Numbered from the stretch's first letter, positions 34,040 to 42,402 are shown. The stretch is DNA of 64,000 nucleotides from Bradyrhizobium sp. BR 10289 (GCF_019455385.1 NZ_JACOFR010000008.1:1-64000); one strand, 5' to 3'. The notes: generated from the letters alone by a model not told the origin. Numbers and translations: made by a program.

Positions 34040-34068
34040 CTGGATTGCTTCGCTTCGCTCGCAATGAC
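34040..34068. repeat. Half-copy of the GTCATTGCGAG interspersed repeat
   Basis: CTGGATTGCTTCGCTTCGCTCGCAATGAC is the right half of the repeat seen complete at 45234-45318. It lies in the divergent gap between the NIPSNAP and ArsR genes. Confidence 0.75.
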
Positions 34069-34106
34069 GTGTTTGCAGCAGCACGCTACACCCTTGCCCG
34101 ACCACA

Positions 34107-34130
34107 ATGCTTCGGCTACCATCGAAGCAT
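34107..34130. promoter_or_regulatory. Perfect palindrome overlapping the ArsR-regulator start
   Basis: The arms ATGCTTCG (34107-34114) and CGAAGCAT (34123-34130) are perfect inverted repeats with an eight-base spacer. The right arm reaches the first two bases of the regulator ATG (34129). The site is in the divergent region facing the NIPSNAP operon, the typical place for an ArsR-family operator with autoregulation. Confidence 0.7.
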
Positions 34131-34827
34131 GAAATCAGGTCCTGATATCGCCATGGTCGCCTCGCTGGTCGGCGATCCCGCCCGCGCCAACATGCTCACG
34201 GCGCTGATGAACGGCCGCGCGCTCACTGCGAGCGAGCTGGCGCAGGAAGCCGGCATCACGCCGCAGACCGCGAGCTCGCATCTTTCCAAGCTCGAGGCTG
34301 GCGGGCTGGTCGAGCCGGAGAAGCAAGGCCGCCATCGCTACTACCGCCTCACCGACGACGACGTCGCCGGCGTGCTCGAGGGACTTGCCGGCCTTGCCGC
34401 CCGCACCGGCCACATGCGCGTACGCACCGGGCCGAAGGATCCGGCGCTGCGGCGCGCGCGGATCTGCTATGACCATCTCGCCGGCGATCTCGGCGTGCAG
34501 ATGCTCGACACCATGCGCGAGCGCAATCTTGTCCGGCAGAAGAAGCAGGACATCGAGCTGACGAGCGAAGGCGAGCGCTTCCTCGCAAAGCACTTGCAGA
34601 TCTCGGCCGAGATGCTGGCCCATCCGCGCCGACCGGTGTGCAAGGCCTGCCTCGACTGGAGCGAGCGGCGCCATCACCTTGCCGGCACCCTGGGCGCAGC
34701 CATGATGCAGCGATTTGCCGAGCTGAAATGGGCCGCGCGCGACGCCACACCGGGCAGCCGCGTGGTGAACTTCACCCGCACCGGCGAGAGGCAGTTTGCG
34801 GCGCTGTTCGGGAACGGGAAGGACTGA
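34129..34827 (+). CDS. ArsR-family transcriptional regulator
   Basis: The 232-residue protein has an N-terminal winged helix ([56 protein letters not shown], about 14-75) typical of ArsR/SmtB repressors. A long C-terminal region with [32 protein letters not shown] follows. The CxxC there could bind a metal or respond to oxidation. The length is about twice that of classical ArsR proteins, matching a larger subgroup. The palindrome at its start suggests autoregulation together with control of the divergent NIPSNAP/ABM/PEP-mutase-family genes. Confidence 0.88.
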   Translation: MKSGPDIAMVASLVGDPARANMLTALMNGRALTASELAQEAGITPQTASSHLSKLEAGGLVEPEKQGRHRYYRLTDDDVAGVLEGLAGLAARTGHMRVRTGPKDPALRRARICYDHLAGDLGVQMLDTMRERNLVRQKKQDIELTSEGERFLAKHLQISAEMLAHPRRPVCKACLDWSERRHHLAGTLGAAMMQRFAELKWAARDATPGSRVVNFTRTGERQFAALFGNGKD

Positions 34828-34876
34828 CCGCGCCAGTGGCGTGACGGCACAAATTCGCGTGTGATCGGGCGATATC

Positions 34877-34956
34877 GTCATGGCCGGGCTTGACCCGGCC
34901 ATCCACGTCTTTATTGCGGCAGGCACGTGGATGCCCGGGACAAGCCCGGGCATGAC
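34877..34956. repeat. Intergenic inverted repeat (ATGGCCGGGC type)
   Basis: GTCATGGCCGGGCTTGACCCGGCCATCCACG pairs with CGTGGATGCCCGGGACAAGCCCGGGCATGAC. It belongs to the same family as 30918-31001. It sits just upstream of the alpha/beta hydrolase gene and downstream of the ArsR-type gene. Confidence 0.85.
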
Positions 34957-34983
34957 GAAAACTGCATCCTCCAGAGTTTTCTT

Positions 34984-35991
34984 ATGAACCGCCTCCTGTC
35001 CGCCGCGCTTGCGGCCGCCCTCCTCGCTTCTCCACTCACCGCCCGCGCCGCGGAGACCGCCCCGCGCGAGCCCTATGGCATCGCGCTCGAAGGCTTTGCC
35101 TATCCCTATCCCGTGCATCTGCTTCCTGTCGTGAACGACGGCGAGCAGCTCGGGATGGCCTATATGGACGTCGCGCCTGCGCAGCCGAACGGCCGCACCG
35201 TGGTGCTGCTGCACGGGCGCAATTTTCCGTCGAGCTATTGGGCGCCCGTCATCAAGATGCTGAGCGAAGCCGGCTTCCGCGTCGTCGTGCCGGACCAGAT
35301 CGGCTTCGGCAAATCGTCCAAGCCGAAAGGCGAGCTGCATTTCGACAATCTGGCGCGCAACACCATTGCGCTGCTCGACCACCTCAAGATCGACAAGGCC
35401 GAGGTCGTCGCGCATTCACTCGGCGGCATGCTGGGCGTGCGCATCTCCCGCGCCTATCCGGACCGCGTCGCCCACCTCGTTCTGACGGCGCCGATCGGCC
35501 TCGAAGATTACCGCCTCTACGTGCCGCCGACGCCGACCGAGAAGATCATCGAGAGCGAGGACAAGCTCACCGCCGACGGTTATCGCAAGCAGCTTCAGAC
35601 CAATTACGCGATCAAGCTGCCGCCGGAAGCCATCACGCCGTTCATCGACGCCCGCTTCAACATCAAAAACAGCCCCGATTATCCGCGCTGGCTGCGCGCC
35701 TTCGTCTCGTCCGGCCAGATGATCTATCGCGAGCCGGTCGCGCACGAGATCGCGCTGATCACGGAGCCGACGCTGTTCATCATGGGCGCCGACGACCACA
35801 ACGCACCGGGCCGGCCCCTCGCGCCGGAGGCGCTGCGCGCCAAGATGGGGCAGAACGCCGAGCTGGCGAAGCAGCTCGCCGCGAAGATGCCGAATGCGCG
35901 GGCCGAGGTGATCCCCGACACCGGGCATCTCGTCTTCCTGGAAGCGCCGGAGAAATACAAGGAGCTGGTGCTGGGCTTTCTCGGTCGCTAG
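34984..35991 (+). CDS. Secreted alpha/beta hydrolase
   Basis: The 335-residue protein has a signal peptide (1-22, ending ARA). The hydrolase fold carries the oxyanion HGRNFPSSYW (77-86), nucleophile elbow VVAHSLGGMLG with Ser145, an acidic residue in MGADDHNAPG, and His in DTGHLVFLEAP. It is like soluble epoxide-hydrolase/haloperoxidase-type enzymes, but the substrate is unknown and the catalytic triad is all that can be claimed. The ATG at 34984 fits the signal peptide; the in-frame extension from 34927 is repeat. Confidence 0.88.
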   Translation: MNRLLSAALAAALLASPLTARAAETAPREPYGIALEGFAYPYPVHLLPVVNDGEQLGMAYMDVAPAQPNGRTVVLLHGRNFPSSYWAPVIKMLSEAGFRVVVPDQIGFGKSSKPKGELHFDNLARNTIALLDHLKIDKAEVVAHSLGGMLGVRISRAYPDRVAHLVLTAPIGLEDYRLYVPPTPTEKIIESEDKLTADGYRKQLQTNYAIKLPPEAITPFIDARFNIKNSPDYPRWLRAFVSSGQMIYREPVAHEIALITEPTLFIMGADDHNAPGRPLAPEALRAKMGQNAELAKQLAAKMPNARAEVIPDTGHLVFLEAPEKYKELVLGFLGR

Positions 35992-36076
35992 CGACGCTGA
36001 CGTGTCGCTTCAGGCAGGATGTGGGCAGCGTTCACGCCGCATTCAGGTCATGATTGGCAGATTTGGATCGTGACGT

Positions 36077-36105
36077 GTCGACATGTCGCAAAATTTAACA
36101 TGTCG
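36077..36105. promoter_or_regulatory. Tandem ACATGTCG motifs upstream of a small secreted protein
   Basis: CGACATGTCG (36079-36088), a perfect ten-base palindrome, is followed by a second ACATGTCG (36098-36105) with identical orientation, 17 bases from the first start to start. The ACATGT cores are palindromic. The site is upstream of the protein starting at 36197 and looks like a double operator for a symmetric regulator. Confidence 0.45.
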
Positions 36106-36196
36106 AATCGTGTCTTTTGATTCATTGTGCGCCGCAAGGCGCTGCCCCCAGGATCCTGCCCAAGAATCTGCCCCCAAGGACGAGAAGGAAGATCAA

Positions 36197-36439
36197 ATGA
36201 AGTACCTGTTCGCCGCTGTCATGCTCGCCAGCGCGGTCGTCGGTTTCAGCGAAGCGGCCAGCGCCGCCGGCGGCTGCGGCCCCGGCTGGTATCGCGGCCC
36301 CTATGGCGGCTGCCGTCCGATGGCCGGTCGTCCGCCGGTCGTCGTGGTGGCGCCGGCTCCTGCGCCTGTCGTCGTGGTGCGTCCGCGCGTGTGCCCCTAT
36401 GGCTTCCGTTGGTGGGGTGGCCGCTGCCGCCCGATCTGA
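36197..36439 (+). CDS. Small secreted Gly/Pro/Cys protein
   Basis: The 80-residue product has a signal peptide (1-23, ending ASA). The mature part has GGCGPGWYRGPYGGCRP, a hydrophobic Val/Pro/Ala stretch, and a C-terminal CPYGFRWWGGRCRPI. Four Cys could form two disulfides. AAGGAAG precedes the ATG. A strong terminator at 36464-36504 follows, so the gene is monocistronic. Similar proteins are common and uncharacterised in rhizobia. Confidence 0.78.
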   Translation: MKYLFAAVMLASAVVGFSEAASAAGGCGPGWYRGPYGGCRPMAGRPPVVVVAPAPAPVVVVRPRVCPYGFRWWGGRCRPI

Positions 36440-36463
36440 TCTGATCTGACCTCTTCGCACTGC

Positions 36464-36504
36464 AAATGGCCGCGCGGCATTAGCCTGCGCGGCCATTTTC
36501 TTTT
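36464..36504 (+). terminator. Rho-independent terminator
   Basis: Perfect 12-base arms AAATGGCCGCGC (36464-36475) and GCGCGGCCATTT (36487-36498) with an 11-base loop are followed by TCTTTT. It ends the small secreted protein gene; the symmetric arms could also serve the convergent gene at 36590. Confidence 0.88.
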
Positions 36505-36589
36505 GAGGATCCCATATCGCACCGGCTGACCCGGAATCAAAACGGGGACCGCAACGGCGGCCCCCGTTCGAGCTTGGCTTGTGCGAAGC

Positions 36590-36865
36590 TTACCAGTGGC
36601 GGCGATGCCAACGCCGCCGGCGCCAGCCCCAATGACGGTGACGCCAGCCCCAGTGACGGCCGTGCCAGTGGACCTGCTCGGGCTTGAGCTGCGCGGCCTC
36701 GTCGGGGGTGGTGACGGCGGGATGAGCGTCGGGATTGGCTTCCGGCATGCGCGCCGGACCGCCGAGCGTCTGCGGCGACAGCGGCGCGGCCTGCGCGGTC
36801 GCTGCGAAGGCTGCGGCGCCCGCGGTCATCCCCAATGCAAGTTTCAAAAAGTTCCGACGCTCCAT
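36590..36865 (-). CDS. Small Tat-exported His/Trp/Arg-rich protein
   Basis: The 91-residue product has a signal of Tat type, with RRNFLK at residues 3-8 and a hydrophobic run ending ATAQA (near 26). The mature part ends in a WHGRHWGWRHRHWGW-type repeat rich in His, Trp and Arg. The His-rich tail might bind metal or nucleic acid; neither is shown. The export prediction rests on the twin-arginine pattern alone. No homologous family is recognised. Confidence 0.7.
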   Translation of the reverse strand: MERRNFLKLALGMTAGAAAFAATAQAAPLSPQTLGGPARMPEANPDAHPAVTTPDEAAQLKPEQVHWHGRHWGWRHRHWGWRRRRWHRRHW

Positions 36866-36972
36866 GAGTGTTCTCTCCGCTATTGCTCAAGTGATGCAGG
36901 GCGAGTGTCGCGGTGGCGATATGAACTGCGGCTGAATCGCGCGTTCAGCTTCATTGCAACGATGACAGGAGG

Positions 36973-37287
36973 CTACTCCCCGAACGTCTGCGCCAGCACC
37001 AGCGTCTCGCGCGAGCGCTTCACGTCGGGCCAGTCGCGTTCGAAATCGGCAACGAGCTTGGTCAACGCCTCGCCCTTCAGCATCGCGGCGAGTTTTGCTT
37101 CGTCATCGAACTGATACATCGCCTGATGCAGCGAAGGATCGTCCAGGCTCCAGAACCGCCAGGCTTTGCTCGCGCCGAACGCCTTTACGGCATCGGGCAC
37201 GTGTTCCGTCTCGTACCATCTGTCGAAGGCGGCGCGCTTGCTCGCGTCGGTGACGATAGCACGGACGACGAAGTAGGCAGCGGGCAT
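36973..37287 (-). CDS. Small dimeric alpha/beta-barrel-type protein (EthD-like)
   Basis: The 104-residue protein begins AAYFVVRAIVTDASKRAAFDRWYETEHVPDAVKAF and has KAWRFWSLDD, a pattern of dimeric alpha/beta-barrel proteins such as EthD, YCII or DUF4286-type domains. No catalytic residue can be named, and the family assignment is tentative. A strong AGGAGG precedes the ATG at 37287. It is divergent from the large hydrolase gene at 37394. Confidence 0.72.
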   Translation of the reverse strand: MPAAYFVVRAIVTDASKRAAFDRWYETEHVPDAVKAFGASKAWRFWSLDDPSLHQAMYQFDDEAKLAAMLKGEALTKLVADFERDWPDVKRSRETLVLAQTFGE

Positions 37288-37393
37288 TGGGTTTCCTCCT
37301 GTTGTTTGGCCGCAGCATAGAAGATTATAGTGGAGCCAACAAAAAGCCCGCGCGACGGACAATCCCGTCGCGCTCACAAGGGAAGGAACCGCC

Positions 37394-39355
37394 ATGCGCA
37401 GGATCATTACCGGCCTCGTTGCGATCGCATGCCTGTGGCCGGCCGCCTCGTTCGCCGAGATCGTCCGCTTCGACATCACCGAGCGTGTGCCCGCCTTTGC
37501 GGGACGAAGCTTCGGCGCCGTCGGTACCTATGAGCGCATCACCGCGCGGGCGACCTTTGCGCTGAACCCGGCCGACGATCGCAACGCCGTCATCACCGAT
37601 CTTGCGCTCGCGCCGCGCAATGCGAACGGCAAGGTGGAAGCCACCGCCGACATCGTAATCCTCAGGCCCAGCGATCCCACCCACGGCAACGGCACGCTCC
37701 TGCTGGAGGTGCCCAATCGCGGCAGGAAACTCGCGCCGCAACTGTTCGACGATTCCGCCCCGCCTGGCGCCAACAATGCCGAGAAGGCCGAGGATGCCGG
37801 CATCGGCTTCCTGCACCGCCAGGGCTTTACGATGGTCTGGGTCGGCTGGCAGGGCGACATCGCCTCAAAACCGGGCCAGATGGCGCTTGCCTCGCCGGCG
37901 CTGAACAACGTCACCGGCCCTGCGCGCGAAGAATTCGTGTTCGACAACACGACCAATCCGGCGCGCGCGACACTGACCTGGCCAGCGGCTGAAGCTGCCA
38001 ACCTCACCGTGACCGTGCGCGCGGCCTGGGCCGATCCGCGGCAGACGCCGTCAGGGCTCGCGGCGAAGCTGATCGACCCCAACACGGTGGAGATCACCCG
38101 TCCAGACGGCTTTGACGCCGGCGCGCTCTACGAGATCACCTACACTGCGCGTGATCCGGTGCCGCTCGGCATGGGCTATGCAGCCGTCCGCGATGTCGTC
38201 AGCTTCCTCCGTCACGACGAGACGCAGGCCAATCCGCTGCTCGATGGCCTGCACCCCTCCGTCAGCCGGGCGATCGGCTTTGGCGTCTCGCAATCCGGCC
38301 GCTTCCTGCGCGACTTCCTCTATCTCGGCTTCAACGAGGACCTCCAGGGCCGCACCGTGTTCGAGGGCCTGATGCCGCATGTGGCGGGCACGCGGCGGAT
38401 GGCGACCAATGTCCGCTTTGGCCAGCCCGGCCGCAACCCGCGCCATATCCAGGATCCGGCGTGGCAGGCCGATCTGTTCCCGTTCACCTATGCGAGCCTC
38501 AGCGATCCCTATTCCGGCAAAACCGATGGCCTGCTCCGCCGCTGCGCGCTCTCGGCCACCTGCCCGAAGGTGATGCAGACCGACACCGAGCACGAATGGT
38601 GGGCCTCGCACGCCTCACTGCTCGTCACCGATCTCGCCGGCAACCACCTCGACCTCCCCGACAATGTCCGCGCCTACATGATCACAGGCACGCCGCATTT
38701 TGCCGACCCCACCGACGTGATGAAGAAGGGTTTGCCGGCGATGTCACTGCCGCAGAATCCGATGCACGCGGGCATGCCGATGCGCGCGCTGCTCACCGAC
38801 CTCAACGCCTGGATCAGCGACGGTACAAAACCGCCCGCAAGCCGCGTCCCCATGCGCGCCCACGGCACACTTGTGCCTGCGCAGGGCGCGGTGCCGACGG
38901 ATATCCCCGCCCTGCCCTATGCCGGCATTCACACCCTCGCCGCCTTCTCCGATCAGAGCGTGGTGCCGCCCAAGGAGATCGGGCGCTATCCGGTGTTCGT
39001 GCCGAAGGCGGACAATGACGGCATGGCCATCGCGGGCGTACGCCAGCTTGCGCTGGCGGTGCCACGCGCGACCTACACCGCCTGGAATCCGCGCGCGCAG
39101 GGTTTTGGCCCGACGGCGCTTTATCCCCTGCAGGGCGCAGTTGTGCCGTTCGCACCGACCGAAGCCGCACGAAAGGAAGTGCATGATCCGCGCTTGTCGA
39201 TCGCGGAGCGATATGCCGATGACGGGGCGTATGTCGCCGCAGTGAAGCGCGAGGCAGCGCGACAGGTCGCGGAGCGGTTGCTGCTGCCGGAGGATGCGGA
39301 ACGCGCGATCGAAGCGGCAAGGCGGCGCACGTTGGAAAAGCTCGGGCCCACCTGA
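37394..39355 (+). CDS. Large secreted alpha/beta hydrolase-domain protein
   Basis: The 653-residue protein has a signal peptide (1-21, ending SFA). The N-terminal 200 residues form a beta-rich domain (VPAFAGRSFGAVGTYERITA, RGRKLAP), and the middle contains GFGVSQSGRFLRDFLYLGFN with a GxSxxG nucleophile elbow at about 298. The arrangement matches secreted proteins annotated as alpha/beta hydrolase domain-containing. A late GTPHFAD could hold the His. The natural substrate is unknown. AAGGGAAGG-type sequence precedes the ATG. Confidence 0.83.
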   Translation: MRRIITGLVAIACLWPAASFAEIVRFDITERVPAFAGRSFGAVGTYERITARATFALNPADDRNAVITDLALAPRNANGKVEATADIVILRPSDPTHGNGTLLLEVPNRGRKLAPQLFDDSAPPGANNAEKAEDAGIGFLHRQGFTMVWVGWQGDIASKPGQMALASPALNNVTGPAREEFVFDNTTNPARATLTWPAAEAANLTVTVRAAWADPRQTPSGLAAKLIDPNTVEITRPDGFDAGALYEITYTARDPVPLGMGYAAVRDVVSFLRHDETQANPLLDGLHPSVSRAIGFGVSQSGRFLRDFLYLGFNEDLQGRTVFEGLMPHVAGTRRMATNVRFGQPGRNPRHIQDPAWQADLFPFTYASLSDPYSGKTDGLLRRCALSATCPKVMQTDTEHEWWASHASLLVTDLAGNHLDLPDNVRAYMITGTPHFADPTDVMKKGLPAMSLPQNPMHAGMPMRALLTDLNAWISDGTKPPASRVPMRAHGTLVPAQGAVPTDIPALPYAGIHTLAAFSDQSVVPPKEIGRYPVFVPKADNDGMAIAGVRQLALAVPRATYTAWNPRAQGFGPTALYPLQGAVVPFAPTEAARKEVHDPRLSIAERYADDGAYVAAVKREAARQVAERLLLPEDAERAIEAARRRTLEKLGPT

Positions 39356-39480
39356 CACGCGCTGGCCGGCGCATCACATCAGCTTGAGCGACGCGTCGGC
39401 CTTGCGGTTCCTGTGTACGCGGCGTAGCTTGCCACCGCAGGTAGCGCCTTCGAAGGGGCTCGGCCTAGCGGGAGAGAGCG

Positions 39481-40137
39481 ATGGTGGACCAGGTCTCATC
39501 TCAGGTCTCGTCTCAAGTGTCCTGGACTCTGTCCGGTGACTATTTCGAGAACTGCAGTTGCAACGTCGTGTGTCCGTGCTTGGTGTCGGCGGGTCCCCCG
39601 CTGACCGCGCGGCCGACCGAAGGTTTTTGCAACGTGCCGCTGGTCTTCCACATCGAGAGCGGCCGCTACGGCGACATCGCGCTCGACGGCCTCAACGTTT
39701 TCGTCGTGCTCCATTCGCCCGGAATCATGGCCGATGGCAACTGGTCGCAGGCGACCTATGTCGACGAGCGTGCGGACGATCGGCAAACGGAGGCGCTGGC
39801 CGCGATCTTCGGCGGCACAGCCGGAGGACCCATGGCCGCGTTTGGCCCGCTGATCAGCAAGACCCTCGGGGTGAAGAAGGCGCCGATCACCTTCCGGATC
39901 GAGGGCAAGACGCGATCGGCGGAGATCCCGGGCATCTTGCACATGTCCGTCGATCCGCTGCCGACCATGCATCCGAGCGGAGAAATGTGGGCGAACATCG
40001 GCCATCCCGTCAGCCCCGACAGGATGGTGATGGCGGTCGGCGCCGCCGGCAACACCTACAGCGACCACGGCATGCGCTGGGACAATTCGGGCAGGAACGG
40101 TCTCTATGCCCCGATCCAGTGGTCGAACCAGGCCTGA
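39481..40137 (+). CDS. DUF1326 protein
   Basis: The 218-residue protein matches DUF1326 with GDYFENCSCNVVCPCLVS near its start (five Cys) and EGKTRSAEIPGILHMSVDPL later. No membrane segment is present, and the four or more clustered Cys suggest metal or redox chemistry. The family often precedes DUF2182 membrane proteins, as here with 39 bases between. GGGAGAG precedes the ATG. The function is not established. Confidence 0.87.
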   Translation: MVDQVSSQVSSQVSWTLSGDYFENCSCNVVCPCLVSAGPPLTARPTEGFCNVPLVFHIESGRYGDIALDGLNVFVVLHSPGIMADGNWSQATYVDERADDRQTEALAAIFGGTAGGPMAAFGPLISKTLGVKKAPITFRIEGKTRSAEIPGILHMSVDPLPTMHPSGEMWANIGHPVSPDRMVMAVGAAGNTYSDHGMRWDNSGRNGLYAPIQWSNQA

Positions 40138-40176
40138 CGCGGCCGCTCATGTGACGGGCGGCGACGCGCATCGCAC

Positions 40177-40998
40177 ATGACCGACAACGCCATCGAAACC
40201 GTGCTGCGGCGCGACCGCTGGATCGTCGGCGGCGCGATCGCGATCATCGTCGCGCTGGCATGGGCCTATGTGGTCTGGCTCGCCGACGACATGAACATGG
40301 GCGGCATGGACATGACCGGTTACCGCATGATCCCAGCCGGGATCGGAATCATGCTGCCGGCCGACGAGCCGTGGCGGGCGATCGAGTTCGCCTGGGTGTT
40401 CCTGATGTGGACGGTGATGATGATCGGCATGATGACGCCGTCGGCCGCGCCCATGATCCTGATGTACGCCCGCGTCGGCCGGCAATGGCAGGCGCACGGT
40501 CGGCCGTTTGCGGCGACCGGCTGGTTTGCGGCCGGCTATCTCCTCGCCTGGACCGGGTTTTCGCTTGTCGCGACCTGTCTGCAATGGCTGGTCGAACGGG
40601 CGGCGCTGCTGGACTCGCGGATGACGCTCGCGAGCAATTTGATCGGCGCGCTGGTGCTGATCGCGGCCGGCATCTATCAGTGGACGCCGTTCAAGGACAT
40701 CTGCCTCGTCCAGTGCCAGTCGCCGCTGATGTTCCTGATGCGCCACGGCGGCTTTCGCGACAATGCGCGCGGTAGCCTCATGCTGGGGTTTCGGCACGGC
40801 GGCTATTGCGTCGGCTGCTGCTGGCTGCTGATGGCGCTGCTGTTCATCGGTGGCGTGATGAACGTGCTCTGGATCGCGCTGCTGGCCCTGCTCGTCCTCC
40901 TCGAGAAGCTGACGCCAGTGGGACGATGGGTCGCGCGGGCGGCCGGCCTCGCATCCGGCGTCGCGGGCGCTTCGCTACTGGTGTCGTCGCTGCCGTGA
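40177..40998 (+). CDS. DUF2182 predicted metal-binding membrane protein
   Basis: The 273-residue protein has about seven hydrophobic helices. A periplasmic-looking NMGGMDMTGY Met-rich loop, MWTVMMIGMMTPSAAPMI, CLVQCQSPLMFLMRHGG and GYCVGCCWLLM match the DUF2182 group, described as predicted metal-binding. Met and Cys positions suggest copper or a similar soft metal, but this is inference. It begins 39 bases after the DUF1326 gene and is likely expressed with it. Confidence 0.87.
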   Translation: MTDNAIETVLRRDRWIVGGAIAIIVALAWAYVVWLADDMNMGGMDMTGYRMIPAGIGIMLPADEPWRAIEFAWVFLMWTVMMIGMMTPSAAPMILMYARVGRQWQAHGRPFAATGWFAAGYLLAWTGFSLVATCLQWLVERAALLDSRMTLASNLIGALVLIAAGIYQWTPFKDICLVQCQSPLMFLMRHGGFRDNARGSLMLGFRHGGYCVGCCWLLMALLFIGGVMNVLWIALLALLVLLEKLTPVGRWVARAAGLASGVAGASLLVSSLP

Positions 40999-41083
40999 CC
41001 GCTGCGGCGACAAAAGCCGATGACCGTTGTCGGAACGCCCGCCCCTCATCCGTCCTAGGCCTGAGACAGCACGGAGACGCCGC

Positions 41084-41734
41084 ATGCCCGACCTTACCTT
41101 GACCACCTATGACTGGGTTCCCCCGCCACCGCGCGGCTATGTGCGCGACCTCAGGGTGCGATGGGCGCTTGAAGAGGCTGCCTTGCCCTATCGCGTCGCC
41201 AGCACGCCGTTCGACGACCGCGGGCCTGCGCATCTGGCGCACCAGCCGTTCGGCCAGGTGCCGTGGCTGACCGACGGCGACACCTCGATCTTCGAAAGCG
41301 GCGCGATCCTGCTGCATCTCGGCGGCCTCAGCACGAAGCTGATGCCATCAGATCCGCGCGGCCGCAACGAGGCGACTGAATGGGTGTTCGCGGCGCTAAA
41401 TTCGGTGGAGATGGCGAGCCTGCCCTGGGGAATGTCGCAGTTCATGGGCCATCCCACCGATACGGCGGCGTGGAAATTCGTCGACGACTTCCTCAAGCTG
41501 CGCCTCAAGCGTCTCGAGCCGGTGCTGGCCGACCGCGAATGGCTGGCGGGGTCTTTCTCCGTCGCCGACATCCTGATGTCGGACGTGCTGCGCGTCGTCG
41601 ATGGTTTTGACGGGCTTGCGGAGAGTCCCGCCTGCCGCGCCTACGTTGCACGGGCCACGGGTCGCCCGGCTTTTGCAAAGGCCCACGCCGACCAGATCGC
41701 GCATTTCGCCGCGGCGGATAAGACGCGCGCGTGA
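41084..41734 (+). CDS. Glutathione S-transferase family protein
   Basis: The 216-residue protein has a thioredoxin-like N-terminal domain (VRDLRVRWALEEAALPYRV, QPFGQVPWLTDGDTSIFESGAILLHL, the last being the cis-Pro and glutathione-binding Glu-Ser). An all-helical C-terminal domain with WLAGSFSVADILMSDVLR follows. It likely conjugates or reduces electrophiles using glutathione. GGAG precedes the ATG. It lies 85 bases after the DUF2182 gene and could be in the same unit. Confidence 0.9.
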   Translation: MPDLTLTTYDWVPPPPRGYVRDLRVRWALEEAALPYRVASTPFDDRGPAHLAHQPFGQVPWLTDGDTSIFESGAILLHLGGLSTKLMPSDPRGRNEATEWVFAALNSVEMASLPWGMSQFMGHPTDTAAWKFVDDFLKLRLKRLEPVLADREWLAGSFSVADILMSDVLRVVDGFDGLAESPACRAYVARATGRPAFAKAHADQIAHFAAADKTRA

Positions 41735-41827
41735 CCCGCCGCACACAATTAACCTGGTGTTAGCCATGTGCCCACCAGCGCCGGAACGAAGCAATTTGCT
41801 TCAAATTATTCCGACGGGAGGTGTCAC

Positions 41828-41980
41828 ATGGCCCGCATCGATTATCTCAAAGAGCAAGTTGCCCGCGCCGAGCGTCTGGCAAAGACGATCCTCGACCAGG
41901 AAACGGTCGAGCGACTGCAAACCTTCGCCGCCGAATGCCGCGCGGAGCTGGTGGTCCTGACATTACGTGCTGCCGCGTGA
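41828..41980 (+). CDS. Very small helical protein, unknown
   Basis: The 50-residue product MARIDYLKEQVARAERLAKT... is mostly one long amphipathic helix with Lys/Glu/Arg spacing, followed by a short hydrophobic end. GGGAGG lies nine bases before the ATG. The ribosome binding site and helical composition suggest a real short protein typical of rhizobial small conserved proteins. Function unknown. Confidence 0.6.
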   Translation: MARIDYLKEQVARAERLAKTILDQETVERLQTFAAECRAELVVLTLRAAA

Positions 41981-41989
41981 AGCAGCACC

Positions 41990-42337
41990 TCACACCAGCT
42001 TCATCGGTGTGTCGGCGACCACGCGCAGATCGATCGTTCCAATCAAAGCAGCGCGCCGTGCTTCCGCAGTGCTGATCGCCTCGTCCGTCTGCCGCAACGT
42101 GCTGATGTTCGAACCGAGCGAGACGATGCCGCCGAGCACCAGCGCGATCGAGCCGAGTGCGGCGGTCTGACCAAGTCCAAATATCCCGAGGATGGTGACC
42201 AACAGCAGCGCTGCCCCGCCGCCGATCGCGATTTTTGAGGCCAGGATATACTTCCGGCAGCGCTCAGCGACCTCGGCTAGCCGCTCGATCCGGTCTTCAA
42301 TGTCGGAGATTTCGTCGGTAGGATCGTCTTCGGTCAT
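41990..42337 (-). CDS. Two-TM membrane protein, unknown
   Basis: The 115-residue protein has an acidic N-terminus with a coiled-coil-like EDRIERLAEVAERCRKYI segment, two close transmembrane helices (IAIGGGAALLLVTILGIFGL and AALGSIALVLGGIVSLGS), and a helical C-terminus. It is convergent with the 50-residue gene and downstream of nothing on its strand. No family is recognised. Confidence 0.7.
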   Translation of the reverse strand: MTEDDPTDEISDIEDRIERLAEVAERCRKYILASKIAIGGGAALLLVTILGIFGLGQTAALGSIALVLGGIVSLGSNISTLRQTDEAISTAEARRAALIGTIDLRVVADTPMKLV

Positions 42338-42360
42338 GGGATCGCGATGCCAGATCCAAG

Positions 42361-42396
42361 TGTAGGGCGGATTACGCTTCGCTAATCCGCCCTACA
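42361..42396 (-). repeat. Palindromic hairpin between pccB and the two-TM gene
   Basis: Perfect 14-base arms TGTAGGGCGGATTA (42361-42374) and TAATCCGCCCTACA (42383-42396) flank CGCTTCGC. This is a widespread short intergenic palindrome type. It lies directly after the pccB stop on the minus strand, so it may help end or protect that transcript. No T-run is present. Confidence 0.8.
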
Positions 42397-42402
42397 TTCT
42401 CT

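Noticed and set aside
33040..34128. Long N-terminal extension of the ArsR-type regulator
   Set aside because: It overlaps antisense genes with good family signals and a repeat; the ATG at 34129 starts the conserved winged helix.
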